In this document: piece by piece, positions 7,289-15,974 of the stretch | Numbering within the stretch: position 1 is the stretch's first letter | How the letters are laid out: each line of letters opens with the position of its first letter | Assembly: GCF_039521745.1 (NCBI RefSeq) | Contig: NZ_BAAACT010000066.1 | Length of the DNA stretch: 64,000 nucleotides | Strand: one strand, 5' to 3' | Source of the DNA: Faecalicatena contorta | GTDB taxonomy: Bacteria; Bacillota; Clostridia; Lachnospirales; Lachnospiraceae | Program-made: the position numbers and the translations under genes | Notes under the pieces: model-generated | Databases searched by the model: none | What the model was told of the DNA's origin: nothing | Seen by the model: only the letters and a program-made list of their open reading frames with translations

Positions 7289-8707
7289 TTAAGCTTTACC
7301 TATCATATCATTTTTTTCGTCAGAACGCAAAATCTTTTTGGCCGTGAGGAAAAAGAGAAGCGCTGAGATCGCCACGGAAGTAAAATCAGCTATCGGTTCG
7401 GCTCTGTAGATTCCTATGACTCCCATGAACTTCGGAAGGATAACGGCAAGTGGTATCAGCAGGATCACCTTGCGCAAAAGCGCAATGATCAGTGATACTT
7501 TTGCCTGGCCCAGCGCCAGGAATGTGGTCTGGCACGCCATTTGGATTCCAAACACTGTAATTCCGAGGAAATATACCGGCATTACCTTACAAGTCAGCGC
7601 GATCAATTCCTGATTGCCTGTAAACAATCTGGCGTATATTGCCGGCTTTATGACGGCAAGCCCGGCCAATAGGACCGTGGCAGACAAACATATCACGATC
7701 ATCCGGACAAATGCACCTCTTACTCTTTCCAGCTTTCCGGCGCCGTAATTATAGCTCATGATCGGCTGTACTCCCTGGGCCGCTCCCTGCACGGGAATTA
7801 CAATCAGCTGCATGATGCTTGACATAATGGACATGGTGCCCACGTACAAATCCCCGCCGTATTTCTGAAGACCGGAATTCAAGGTAATCATCACGAGGCT
7901 CTCTGTGCTCTGCATGATAAAAGGCGATACGCCGAGCGCCGCTATGCTCCCCACTGTTTTCGCATTCAGACGTATATACTTTCTGCGGATACGGATAACG
8001 CTTTTCTTTGAAGTCAGAAACCAGATCACCCAAAGGGCGCTTACCGCCTGGGAAATAATCGTGGCCAGAGCTGCACCCCGCACGCCCATTCCTGCGGCAA
8101 AGATCAGGATCGGATCCAGCACGATATTAATCACAGCCCCAATCAGTACGGAAAACATAGCGATCCTGGCATTCCCCTGGCCGCTAATAAACGTATTAAG
8201 CCCCACGGCGAACTGTACAAATATGGTTCCGATCAAATAAATACTTATGTACTGTTCCGCATAAACAATGGTTGTTTCGCTGGCGCCGAATGCATATAAT
8301 ATGGGTGTTTTAAATATTAAAAATCCGACTGTCAGAATCACCGAAAAAATCAATAGCAATCCCACGCAATTACCCAGAATCTTTTCGGCCCCTTCGTAAT
8401 TTTTCTTTCCCAGCTGTATGGATGCCAGCGGTGCACCGCCCATGCCTGCAAAAGCACTGAAGGCCGCGATCACCATTAGAATTGGAAAGGTAACCCCTAC
8501 TCCGGTCAGCGCCATGTCGCCATAGCCATGAATATGCCCTATATAAATACGGTCTACAATATTATAGAGTACATTGATAATCTGGGCTGCCACTGCCGGA
8601 ACTGCCATCTCGGCAATCAATTTTCCAAGCGGCGCACTGCCCAGCCTCTCGTCCTTTCCCAGATTACCCGCACTGTCTGCTTTTTCGATTTCCCTGTTCT
8701 CTTCCAA
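7289..8707 (-). CDS. MATE family efflux transporter
   Basis: This 472-residue protein has about twelve hydrophobic segments and MatE-type repeats (start LGSAPLGKLIAEMAVPAVAA; the second half repeats the pattern at SPFIMQSTESLVMITLNSGL). MATE proteins export cationic drugs or metabolites in exchange for Na+ or H+. Translation appears to start at TTG 8707, 8 bases after AGAGGT; no better-placed ATG exists. Substrate unknown. Confidence 0.9.
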   Translation of the reverse strand: MEENREIEKADSAGNLGKDERLGSAPLGKLIAEMAVPAVAAQIINVLYNIVDRIYIGHIHGYGDMALTGVGVTFPILMVIAAFSAFAGMGGAPLASIQLGKKNYEGAEKILGNCVGLLLIFSVILTVGFLIFKTPILYAFGASETTIVYAEQYISIYLIGTIFVQFAVGLNTFISGQGNARIAMFSVLIGAVINIVLDPILIFAAGMGVRGAALATIISQAVSALWVIWFLTSKKSVIRIRRKYIRLNAKTVGSIAALGVSPFIMQSTESLVMITLNSGLQKYGGDLYVGTMSIMSSIMQLIVIPVQGAAQGVQPIMSYNYGAGKLERVRGAFVRMIVICLSATVLLAGLAVIKPAIYARLFTGNQELIALTCKVMPVYFLGITVFGIQMACQTTFLALGQAKVSLIIALLRKVILLIPLAVILPKFMGVIGIYRAEPIADFTSVAISALLFFLTAKKILRSDEKNDMIGKA

Positions 8708-8945
8708 CTAAAATTACCTCTTTTCTTCACTTGATTTTCTACATGCCTCTGCCCCGCCAAACCGGCTTTTAAGGGCCAGGCCGATTCCGGTTAAGAAGCT
8801 GTGCCGTAAACCGGAACAATGAATATAGTATAACACACTAACATTCCGGATTCCATATGGAACTTCTTATTAGCTTGTGATATACTAAAGTCTAAAACAG
8901 CAGTCTTTTCTTTAAAATATGCTTTATAAAAGGAGGTCGGTTCTC

Positions 8946-9800
8946 ATTAAAAACATACTAAAAAAAGCCGGTTACTTTCTTCTGGCGCTGCTTCCGCTGG
9001 CAGCAGCCTTCGCAATCCAGCTCTTTGCCAGCCTGATTTGCTCCTTATGTCAGGCTCTTTATATGTATTTCTTTTCTACGGGGGGTTTTGACATAGACGC
9101 GTTTGGTAACATCTTACTTGATTCCGGTTTTAATACTAGAATTATGCTCTTATACAGCGCGGTTACCATCCTGCTTCTCGGAACATGGTATCGCATCGCA
9201 GCGGTTCCCAAAGGGATGCGGCGGCGCCGTCCGGGACAGATTTTCAACGCCAGGATGCTGCTGGCATGTTTCATCCTGATGGTTTCCATGCAGTACATTG
9301 CTTCATATCTGATTATTGTGGTGGCTAATTTCCGGCCTGACTGGTACGAAAGATATAACCAGCTGTTTGAGAGCGCCGGCATGAACGATATGACGGTGCT
9401 TCTGACCGTTTACACTGTAATTCTTGCGCCTGTCTGTGAAGAACTGATTTTCCGTGGACTGATGCTTCATTTTTTTCGGAAGGCACTCCCTTTCTGGGCC
9501 GCCAATCTGTTACAGGCAGTTCTCTTTGGCGTCTATCATATGAATCTGATACAGGGGATTTATGCATTTTTAATAGGAATTATTTTGGGATGCATTTTAA
9601 AATTGGGGAGAAGTATCTATCCTGCTATTCTGTTTCATATCCTGTTCAATCTATTCGGCAGCTATCTGGACTTTTTAGTTGTTTACACAAACAGCCCCCT
9701 TCTCTTTATTATGGTGGCAGCTGCGGCGGTTCTTCTGACAGCCGCCGGGCTTCGCCTGTATAAAAAGGGAGCTGATATGAGAGAGATACAGCGAAGGTGA
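8946..9800 (+). CDS. CPBP family intramembrane metalloprotease, possible ATT start
   Basis: The protein has about seven to eight hydrophobic helices and the CPBP (Abi, Rce1-like) motifs: CEELIFRGLML (motif 1, catalytic Glu-Glu and Arg), FGVYHMN (motif 2 His) and ILFHILFN (motif 3 His and Asn). Members are membrane-embedded proteases linked to bacteriocin self-immunity or prenyl-protein processing. The only ATG upstream (8919) precedes AGGAGG (8931-8936), so its own ribosome binding site is missing; an in-frame ATT at 8946 lies 9 bases after AGGAGG. I give the ATT start as the better-supported one, yielding 284 residues; ATG 8919 would give 293. Confidence 0.85.
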   Translation: MKNILKKAGYFLLALLPLAAAFAIQLFASLICSLCQALYMYFFSTGGFDIDAFGNILLDSGFNTRIMLLYSAVTILLLGTWYRIAAVPKGMRRRRPGQIFNARMLLACFILMVSMQYIASYLIIVVANFRPDWYERYNQLFESAGMNDMTVLLTVYTVILAPVCEELIFRGLMLHFFRKALPFWAANLLQAVLFGVYHMNLIQGIYAFLIGIILGCILKLGRSIYPAILFHILFNLFGSYLDFLVVYTNSPLLFIMVAAAAVLLTAAGLRLYKKGADMREIQRR

Positions 9801-9809
9801 TAAAACGGT

Positions 9810-9851
9810 ATGCCCTGCCTTTCCCATATTGCTTTGGAAAGAACAGGGCAT
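9810..9851. terminator. Bidirectional hairpin between CPBP and spoVAF genes
   Basis: ATGCCCTG pairs with CAGGGCAT and an inner CTTTCC/GGAAAG extends the stem. It lies between convergent genes and can serve both; T-rich sequence follows on each side (ATTGATTTT on plus, ACCGTTTTATC on minus). Confidence 0.7.
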
Positions 9852-9882
9852 TGATTTTCAGGATGCTTTACCGCTGATTCAG

Positions 9883-11250
9883 CTACTGTAGTTTTATATT
9901 TAGATAGTTTCTTCCGGATAACGTCTTATTAAATGCCAGGAAGCATACGATCAGAATGCATCCAATCACAAACCCAACGGCGTTGAAGCAGGCAGTCAGT
10001 ATCAGCAGCAAAAGCCGCATGAATTTTAGTGCATACCCCAGTTCAAAGTTGGGCTGCGTATAGTTCGCTACCGCAACAAAAGCCATATAGAGCATCACTT
10101 CTGAATTAAACCAGCCTGACTTTACCGAGAATTCGCCCATGACAAGACCCGCTATTACACTGAGCGGCGTGCTGAGCATACTCGGCGTATTCAGTGCCGC
10201 AAGCCGCAGACCGTCAATCGATAGTTCCAGTATTAAAAGCTGGAATATGAGCGGGATATTGACCGTATCTTTTACCGCAACAAATGCAAACACATCCGGC
10301 AGCCAGTTCGGGTTCTGCATAAACAGCAGAAAAACAGGAGTCAGAAACACCGTGAGTATGGTGATCAGCGCCCGGGATATTTTGAGGTAAACCCCTGTAA
10401 GGGTGGGAAAGTAGTAATCATTTGCCTCCTCAATCATATCAAATATGGAAGTGGGCAGTATCATTGCGGAAGGCGAATTGTCCACCATTATTACGACCTT
10501 TCCCTCCAGCAGGCAGGCAGCAGCTGTATCCGGCCGCTCCGTAAACTTGAATTTTGGAAATGGATTGAACCATTTTCGCTTAAACATGGCATCTGCCAGG
10601 CTCTGCTGATTCATCCTCAGATCATCCAGCTTCAGGTTCTTGATTCTTTCCTGCACATTCTTAAGCAGTTCCTGGTCTACGCGGTCAGACATGTAACAGA
10701 GTGCGATATCCGTTCTGCTTGTCTGTCCGGCTTCTACCATTTCCATAATCAGATGTGGGTCACGGATCCGCCTGCGCATCAATGCCGTATTGAACACGAT
10801 AGTTTCTACAAAGCCATCCCTTGACCCCCTGAGAGACTTATCCTTGTCCGGTTCTTCAACGCTTCTGGCGGGATAAGTGCGGCAGTCGATCGCAATACAC
10901 ACCTCATATCCATCAATAAACAGGCATGTAACACCCGAAAGTATATTTCGCAGTACCTGGTCAAAATCTCCGATAATGTCGACCTCTACATAGGGAATAC
11001 ACTGCTGGGCGAATGCGGTGGCGTCCTCAGGCATAGCATCCTCCTGAATTCCGAAAAATGAGGTCATGATCTTCAGCATGGTCTCATCTTTCGTAAATCC
11101 ATCTATAAAATAAAAACTTGCCTTTTTCCCGCCGATGAGCATATCCCGTTGAATGACATCAAAGCTTTCCTGAACCGGCAGAACCTGATTCATATATTCT
11201 ATATTTTCCTGGAAGGAGCTGCTGACTTTTTTCGTATTTTTCTCAATCAT
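9883..11250 (-). CDS. spoVAF: Spore germination protein, GerA family (SpoVAF-like)
   Basis: The 455-residue product has the GerA-family plan: an N-terminal soluble domain of about 290 residues (FYFIDGFTKDETM, TALMRRRIRDPHLIMEMV, GQTSRTDIALCYM, GKVVIMVDNSPSA) and a C-terminal membrane domain of four to five helices. The N-terminal wording resembles SpoVAF more than GerAA/GerBA. Such proteins sit in the inner membrane of the developing spore and assist germinant response or dipicolinate release. No gerB/gerC partners or other spoVA genes are adjacent, so this is an orphan copy. The subfamily call is inference. Confidence 0.85.
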   Translation of the reverse strand: MIEKNTKKVSSSFQENIEYMNQVLPVQESFDVIQRDMLIGGKKASFYFIDGFTKDETMLKIMTSFFGIQEDAMPEDATAFAQQCIPYVEVDIIGDFDQVLRNILSGVTCLFIDGYEVCIAIDCRTYPARSVEEPDKDKSLRGSRDGFVETIVFNTALMRRRIRDPHLIMEMVEAGQTSRTDIALCYMSDRVDQELLKNVQERIKNLKLDDLRMNQQSLADAMFKRKWFNPFPKFKFTERPDTAAACLLEGKVVIMVDNSPSAMILPTSIFDMIEEANDYYFPTLTGVYLKISRALITILTVFLTPVFLLFMQNPNWLPDVFAFVAVKDTVNIPLIFQLLILELSIDGLRLAALNTPSMLSTPLSVIAGLVMGEFSVKSGWFNSEVMLYMAFVAVANYTQPNFELGYALKFMRLLLLILTACFNAVGFVIGCILIVCFLAFNKTLSGRNYLNIKLQ

Positions 11251-11342
11251 GGAATCTCTACCCTTTCTCTTTTACTGTCCTTTGGAAACAGATAATCTCT
11301 ATGGTTAGAATCCCCGGTTCTTCCTGATTTATGCAATCGATT

Positions 11343-11391
11343 AAAAAGAGCACGTCCTATGAATTGGTTTCCCATCATAAAACGTACTCTT
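11343..11391 (-). terminator. Terminator downstream of the dUTPase gene
   Basis: On the minus strand AAGAGTACGT and ACGTGCTCTT form a stem with a long loop, followed by TTTTT. It lies 17 bases past the dUTPase stop. Confidence 0.65.
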
Positions 11392-11407
11392 GATATCTGC
11401 TTTTTTA

Positions 11408-11929
11408 TCAAAGATTTTTCTTTGTTGTACTTCCAAAACCGCCGTTCCTGGTCTCGGTGGCATCATCATCGACAGTAATGCCGTATTCGGTGAATATCCC
11501 CTGCATGAAGCCTTCGCCTCTGCCTATATCGACGACCTTTTCTTCGTTCGTGTCATTCGTTATTTTCGAAAAAATATGTCCTTCATTATCAGAGTAGAAG
11601 TAATCGCTGTCTATAATTCCTACCGTATTATTCAGCTGCAGCCTATATTTGAAACCCAGGCCGCTTCTCGGATAACACTTGAGAACCCAGGAGTTCTCCA
11701 TCTCTGCACGGATACCGGTTGGAACCTTGATCGTCTGGCCCGGCTCCAGCACCAGGCGGTCAGGGGCATAAAAATCATAGCCCGCAGAACCTGCTGTCGC
11801 TCTTCTTGGCAGCTTGATTCCGTCATATATTTCCTGGATATCTGCTTCGTCTTCCAGTCCGAATGTATCGATCCAGTCTTTTTTAAACTGCTCCAGGCTC
11901 ACTTTATGAAACTTGGCAATTCTCTGCAT
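11408..11929 (-). CDS. dut: dUTP diphosphatase
   Basis: The enzyme hydrolyses dUTP to dUMP and pyrophosphate, preventing uracil misincorporation and supplying dTMP synthesis. All five trimeric dUTPase motifs are readable: AGSAGYDFYA (I), PRSGLGFK (II), NTVGIIDSDYF (III, catalytic Asp), RGEGFMQGIF (IV) and RNGGFGSTTKK (V). At 173 residues it is slightly longer than the usual 150, because of about 35 extra N-terminal residues. It follows nrdD-nrdG on the same strand, a sensible neighbour for deoxynucleotide metabolism. AAGGAG precedes the ATG. Confidence 0.93.
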   Translation of the reverse strand: MQRIAKFHKVSLEQFKKDWIDTFGLEDEADIQEIYDGIKLPRRATAGSAGYDFYAPDRLVLEPGQTIKVPTGIRAEMENSWVLKCYPRSGLGFKYRLQLNNTVGIIDSDYFYSDNEGHIFSKITNDTNEEKVVDIGRGEGFMQGIFTEYGITVDDDATETRNGGFGSTTKKNL

Positions 11930-12010
11930 GTTCTTTCTCCTTTGTTAACCTTAATCTGCTGCTCTATCGCAGCCTCCACCACTGCATATGTGTTACACAG
12001 TGCCCTTTGG

Positions 12011-12502
12011 TTATGAGTCGTGCAGCACAATCTGCTGCTTTTTCAGGCTTTCCTGAACGTCAATTACCTTCTGGTTTGCACTGCCCTTCCAGTGCAGCTG
12101 CGTATCCTTTTGGTCAATTTCAAACCTTCCGTCTACGATAACATCCAGATATTGCATTACAGGCAGGTCTTTGACCTCATCCCACTCAAAGCCGGTATAC
12201 AGCCACTGGGTTTTGTCCGGAAATCTCGCACGGATTTCTTTTGCAAGCGCTGTAATACATTCCCTGCTGGCAGGGAACAGCGGATCTCCGCCGCTGTATG
12301 TAATACCGCTGATATAATCTTTTTCCAGCTGTTCAAATAATTCCTGCTTTGTTTCTTCCTCAAAGGGGAGCCCGCCGTCCGGATCCCATGTAACAGGATT
12401 GTGGCATTCCCTGCATCCGTGTGAACAGCCCGCTGTCCACAGGACGACCCGCAGTCCATCACCGTTAAGCATGTCATCTTTTGTAATATTGTGATACTGC
12501 AT
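12011..12502 (-). CDS. nrdG: Anaerobic ribonucleotide reductase activating protein
   Basis: NrdG is a radical SAM enzyme that installs the glycyl radical on NrdD. The CxxxCxxC [4Fe-4S] motif is CSHGCREC at residues 26-33, followed by TYSGGDPLF, the GGE/GGD-type SAM-binding motif. The product is 164 residues, normal for the family. The start is the ATG at 12502, one base after the nrdD stop; a longer frame lies inside nrdD. The two genes are translationally coupled. It appears to be the last gene before dut, with about 80 bases between them. Confidence 0.95.
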   Translation of the reverse strand: MQYHNITKDDMLNGDGLRVVLWTAGCSHGCRECHNPVTWDPDGGLPFEEETKQELFEQLEKDYISGITYSGGDPLFPASRECITALAKEIRARFPDKTQWLYTGFEWDEVKDLPVMQYLDVIVDGRFEIDQKDTQLHWKGSANQKVIDVQESLKKQQIVLHDS

Positions 12503-12503
12503 G

Positions 12504-14624
12504 TTACATACTTTTCCTTTCCGCAATCTCTGCCATCTTGGCATCATTAAGTCTTGTATCGCCTTTCACTCTGGAGTAGGACAAATAACCGTTCATCCGG
12601 TCTATCTTGGTCAGATTCTTACTTCCGCACACCGGGCACACATCCATATCCAGTTCTTCATGGCCGCAGTCATCGCAGTAAGATAAGGACAGATTGACGC
12701 CCTCGTAGTACCCTTTTGCCATCGCTCTTCTGACCAGCGCCTTCACGGCTTCCGTATTGTAGCTGATGGGATACTTCACATACTGAATCTTACCGCCGTT
12801 GCTCAGATTCCAGAATCGTCCCTCCAGATCCTGCTTCTCAATCGGTGTGATCTCTTCGCTGACATGGCAGTGAAAGCTGTTGCTTACATATTCCCTGTCG
12901 GAAACATTTTCAATAATTCCGTATTTTTTACGGAACTGCTGTACCTGCACCCCACAGAGATTCTCCGCCGGCGTTCCGTAAATCGCGTACAGATGCCCGT
13001 CTTCTTTTTTGAATTCATTGACCTTGTCGTTGATGTAATTCAACGTTTCCAGCGCAAATGCGCCGTCTTCTGCAAGGGACTTCTTGTTATGGATCTGCTG
13101 CAGTTCATTCAAGGCAGTTATGCCAAATGATGCGGTGGCAGATTTTAACAGTGGCTTGATCTTATCATACAGCCCCAGGTGTCCCCCATAGAAGCCGCCT
13201 TCACAGTATGCGAGCGGATTCGTAGATGCCTTCATCTCTCCCAGATAATCGTAGGTCCTCTGATGAAGCCTTCTGATCAGGTTCATATAATAATCCAGCA
13301 CATCGTGGAAGTTCTTACTCTCTTGCTGTGCCTTTGCATAAATCATTGGCAGATGCAGGCTGATGGCTCCAATATTGAACCTTCCTACAAATACCGGTTT
13401 ATCGTTCTCATCTGCCGGTTCCATACCGCCTCTTTCATACCACGGAGACAGAAATGCACGGCAGCCCATTGGGCTGATGATTTTCCCGTATTTTTTATAG
13501 ATACTTGGAACATATCCCTCGCCTGTCAGGCTGAGCCAGTCGGGATACATCGTCTTTCGGGAACATTCAATTCCCGCTTCGAATACGTCCTCCAGCGGTT
13601 TTCCCGGCCCATGCAGGTTCTCATCGTATAAGAATACAATCTTCGGGAACAATACCGGCTTTTTATGTCCCTCTTTCCCCTGCCCCTTCCGGCGTACTTC
13701 CAGCATTTTTTTTGTAGCCAATTTGCCGTATTCGCTGGTTCGTGTACCTGCACTCACGGTAATAAAAGGATAGTCTCCCCTGCTTGAGGATACGGAATTA
13801 AACTTATATTCCCATCCCTGGAAACCCTGCTCCATCTCTTTTTCCAGGTCAGCCCAGGCAACCTCCTGCACCTTATCCTCCGGTAGTCCCAGGTTTCTAT
13901 ATTTCTCAATCAGTTTATTGTGCGATTTTTCTGCGTAGGGCTCCAGAATCTCGTCCACACTCGGCACCGTGAAGCCGCCGTACTGCTGGCTTGCGGCGCT
14001 GAGCACGATGTCTCCGATCACATCAAAAGCCGTATCCAGTGTCTTTGGCTCATTGTACCAGAGATTTCCCATCTCAAACCCGCCGTTTAACACGCTCTTC
14101 ACATCAAAGAGGCAGCAGTTCATGGTGTCTCTTCTGGCAGACATATCATGTATGTAGATGTACCCTTCCCTGATCGCCTGTATCTCCTCAACGGTCAGGA
14201 AAAACTTCTTATATAACTCCTTATTCAATTCGTTGAAAATCAGGCTTCTTTTTGTGGAAACAAGGGCGCTGTCTGTATTGCTGTTCTCTTTGTCTCCAAT
14301 GTACATAATAGACTGGCTCTTTTTATAAACCTCGTCCAGCATCTGTACAAAGTCCTGCTTATAATTCCGATAATCCCTGTAGCTCTTCGCGACAACCGGA
14401 TTCACTTTCTCCAGCGCCCCCTCCACTACATTGTGCATCTCAGCGATCGGGATGTCCGTTATAGCCATGGACTGTACCTTTTCTTCCACAAAGCGGCAGA
14501 TATAATCCAGTTCTTCATCCGTAAACTTGATGAGTGCGCGGTAGGCCGATTTGTTCACCGCAACAACCACTTTATGCACGTTAAAATCTTCTTTTGTTCC
14601 GTCCTTTTTTACTACATGCATCAT
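12504..14624 (-). CDS. nrdD: Anaerobic ribonucleoside-triphosphate reductase
   Basis: NrdD reduces ribonucleoside triphosphates to deoxynucleotides under anoxia using a glycyl radical. An N-terminal ATP-cone (about residues 1-90) gives allosteric control. The C-terminus has the zinc ribbon CDDCG and CPVCG and the radical motif DRMNGYLSYSR, in which the Gly carries the radical. The length, 706 residues, is typical. The start at ATG 14624 follows GGAAGAAG; nine codons upstream are not supported. Candidate NrdR boxes lie in the promoter region. The organism is thereby equipped for anaerobic DNA synthesis; no aerobic class I enzyme is in the window. Confidence 0.97.
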   Translation of the reverse strand: MMHVVKKDGTKEDFNVHKVVVAVNKSAYRALIKFTDEELDYICRFVEEKVQSMAITDIPIAEMHNVVEGALEKVNPVVAKSYRDYRNYKQDFVQMLDEVYKKSQSIMYIGDKENSNTDSALVSTKRSLIFNELNKELYKKFFLTVEEIQAIREGYIYIHDMSARRDTMNCCLFDVKSVLNGGFEMGNLWYNEPKTLDTAFDVIGDIVLSAASQQYGGFTVPSVDEILEPYAEKSHNKLIEKYRNLGLPEDKVQEVAWADLEKEMEQGFQGWEYKFNSVSSSRGDYPFITVSAGTRTSEYGKLATKKMLEVRRKGQGKEGHKKPVLFPKIVFLYDENLHGPGKPLEDVFEAGIECSRKTMYPDWLSLTGEGYVPSIYKKYGKIISPMGCRAFLSPWYERGGMEPADENDKPVFVGRFNIGAISLHLPMIYAKAQQESKNFHDVLDYYMNLIRRLHQRTYDYLGEMKASTNPLAYCEGGFYGGHLGLYDKIKPLLKSATASFGITALNELQQIHNKKSLAEDGAFALETLNYINDKVNEFKKEDGHLYAIYGTPAENLCGVQVQQFRKKYGIIENVSDREYVSNSFHCHVSEEITPIEKQDLEGRFWNLSNGGKIQYVKYPISYNTEAVKALVRRAMAKGYYEGVNLSLSYCDDCGHEELDMDVCPVCGSKNLTKIDRMNGYLSYSRVKGDTRLNDAKMAEIAERKSM

Positions 14625-14653
14625 GATGTCTTCTTCCTTTCCTGTTGTCATTT

Positions 14654-14700
14654 ATTCTATATTTAGTATTCACTGCGCAATTCGCAAACTATATCCTGTG
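14654..14700 (-). promoter_or_regulatory. Candidate tandem NrdR boxes upstream of nrdD
   Basis: Two 16-base sites with ATATAG cores (14654-14669 and 14685-14700) lie 31 bases centre to centre, the spacing expected for paired NrdR operators. Each matches the NrdR consensus only partly, so this is tentative. Confidence 0.3.
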
Positions 14701-14823
14701 CCGTACAAACAATACTACCACTATAGAGCCTGCATCGTCAATACAAAATCTTTCACAAAAAAGGAGGAGGATAACGAATGAAATTTTGTTAAAAAATAAA
14801 CTGGTAACTTCTGGAAACAATGT

Positions 14824-15840
14824 TTAGTTCCAGATCATATCACGCCGGATATCTGATAGAGTGAACGCCCCACACATAGACATGGTATCTTTTAGCTCTG
14901 CTTCAATCCTGTTGATATACGCTTTGACACCGTCTTCCTCGCCGCCGTATACCGCGGTCACGAATGGACGGGCAATCAGGACAGCGTCTGCCCCGAGTGC
15001 AAGTGCTTTAAATACATCGATCCCTGTCCGGATTCCTCCGTCAACAAAAATCGTCATCTCTCCCTTCACTGCTTCGACAATAGACGGCAGAACCTCCGCC
15101 GTTGACGGACACTGATCCAGCACGCGTCCCCCATGGTTCGATACAACGATCCCCTGGACCCCTGCTTCCTTTGCCTTAAGAGCCGCCCTGGGTGTCATAA
15201 TACCCTTTAAGATAAACGGGATCTCGGCAATCTTCACGATCTCTTTCAACTCCTTCACAGACTTGCTTCCTGCAGGAGGATTCAGATTCTGCAGAAAGGG
15301 AAGGCCTGCCGCATCGATATCCATTGCCACTGCAAATGCGCCTGACTTCTTCACAAGCTCCATCTTTTCTCTGATTGTACCCATATCCCACGGCTTAACA
15401 GTGGGAATGCCCATGCCGTCAAGTTTCGTGATCGCTTTTGTGGCTTCTATCATGACATTATAATCTGTCCCGTCACCTGTAAATGCCGCTATCCCATTCT
15501 GTGCACAGGCGGAAACCAATATGTCATTATACTCCTGGTCCGAATATTTATCGCCGTAGTGCAGCTTCACAGCGCCCACCGGACCGGCAAAAAACGGGGC
15601 GGTGAATTCTTTTCCGAACAATTCGGTCTCTGTCTTCACCTGCTTCTGCCCGCAGAGGGTATCCATATTGATACGGATTTCCTGCCATTTCTGATAGTTT
15701 CGTGCTGCGAGGTCACCGACTCCTTTAGATCCCGGTCCCGGCATTGTATTTCTGCACGCAGCTCCATTGCAGGTATTGCATGCCTTACAGTAAGGCCCCA
15801 TACAAGATCTTGCATTTTTGATTACTTCACTGTACTCCAT
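14824..15840 (-). CDS. FMN-dependent alpha-hydroxy-acid oxidase/dehydrogenase-like protein
   Basis: The 338-residue product is a TIM-barrel flavoprotein. FMN-binding and catalytic segments are visible: FFAGPVGAVK, GIVVSNHGGRVLDQ (catalytic His in SNHGGR) and the phosphate-binding FVDGGIRTGIDVFKALALGAD. Family members oxidise L-lactate, glycolate or similar 2-hydroxy acids. Unusually, residues 13-29 hold five cysteines (C13, C18, C21, C24, C29), which could bind a metal or Fe-S cluster and feed electrons elsewhere than O2, apt for an anaerobe. The start is ATG 15840, 9 bases from GGGAG. It has its own promoter overlapping the end of the GntR/LacI-type regulator gene, so it need not belong to that operon. 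Substrate unknown. Confidence 0.85.
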   Translation of the reverse strand: MEYSEVIKNARSCMGPYCKACNTCNGAACRNTMPGPGSKGVGDLAARNYQKWQEIRINMDTLCGQKQVKTETELFGKEFTAPFFAGPVGAVKLHYGDKYSDQEYNDILVSACAQNGIAAFTGDGTDYNVMIEATKAITKLDGMGIPTVKPWDMGTIREKMELVKKSGAFAVAMDIDAAGLPFLQNLNPPAGSKSVKELKEIVKIAEIPFILKGIMTPRAALKAKEAGVQGIVVSNHGGRVLDQCPSTAEVLPSIVEAVKGEMTIFVDGGIRTGIDVFKALALGADAVLIARPFVTAVYGGEEDGVKAYINRIEAELKDTMSMCGAFTLSDIRRDMIWN

Positions 15841-15945
15841 ATTCATTTTCTCCCATTCTAATAGAATTCTGCGGCCATCCGCAGAGACACCCGCAGAGCA
15901 TATGCTGCGCAATGCCCTGCGGGTACGAATTTTCAAACACGTTAT

Positions 15946-15974
15946 AGTATAGCACTTCTGGATTTATTCATCAA
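15946..15974 (-). promoter_or_regulatory. Probable promoter of the alpha-hydroxy-acid oxidase-like gene
   Basis: TTGATG (15969-15974) and TATACT (15946-15951) are separated by 17 bases. The -35 element overlaps the stop codon of the regulator gene. The leader then contains a hairpin of CCCGCAG with CTGCGGG at about 15891-15925. Confidence 0.55.

Noticed and set aside
14778..14792. Strong SD (GGAGGAGG) followed by a four-codon ORF ATG AAA TTT TGT TAA on the plus strand
   Set aside because: Too short to support as a gene; may be a remnant or a chance site in the nrdD promoter region.
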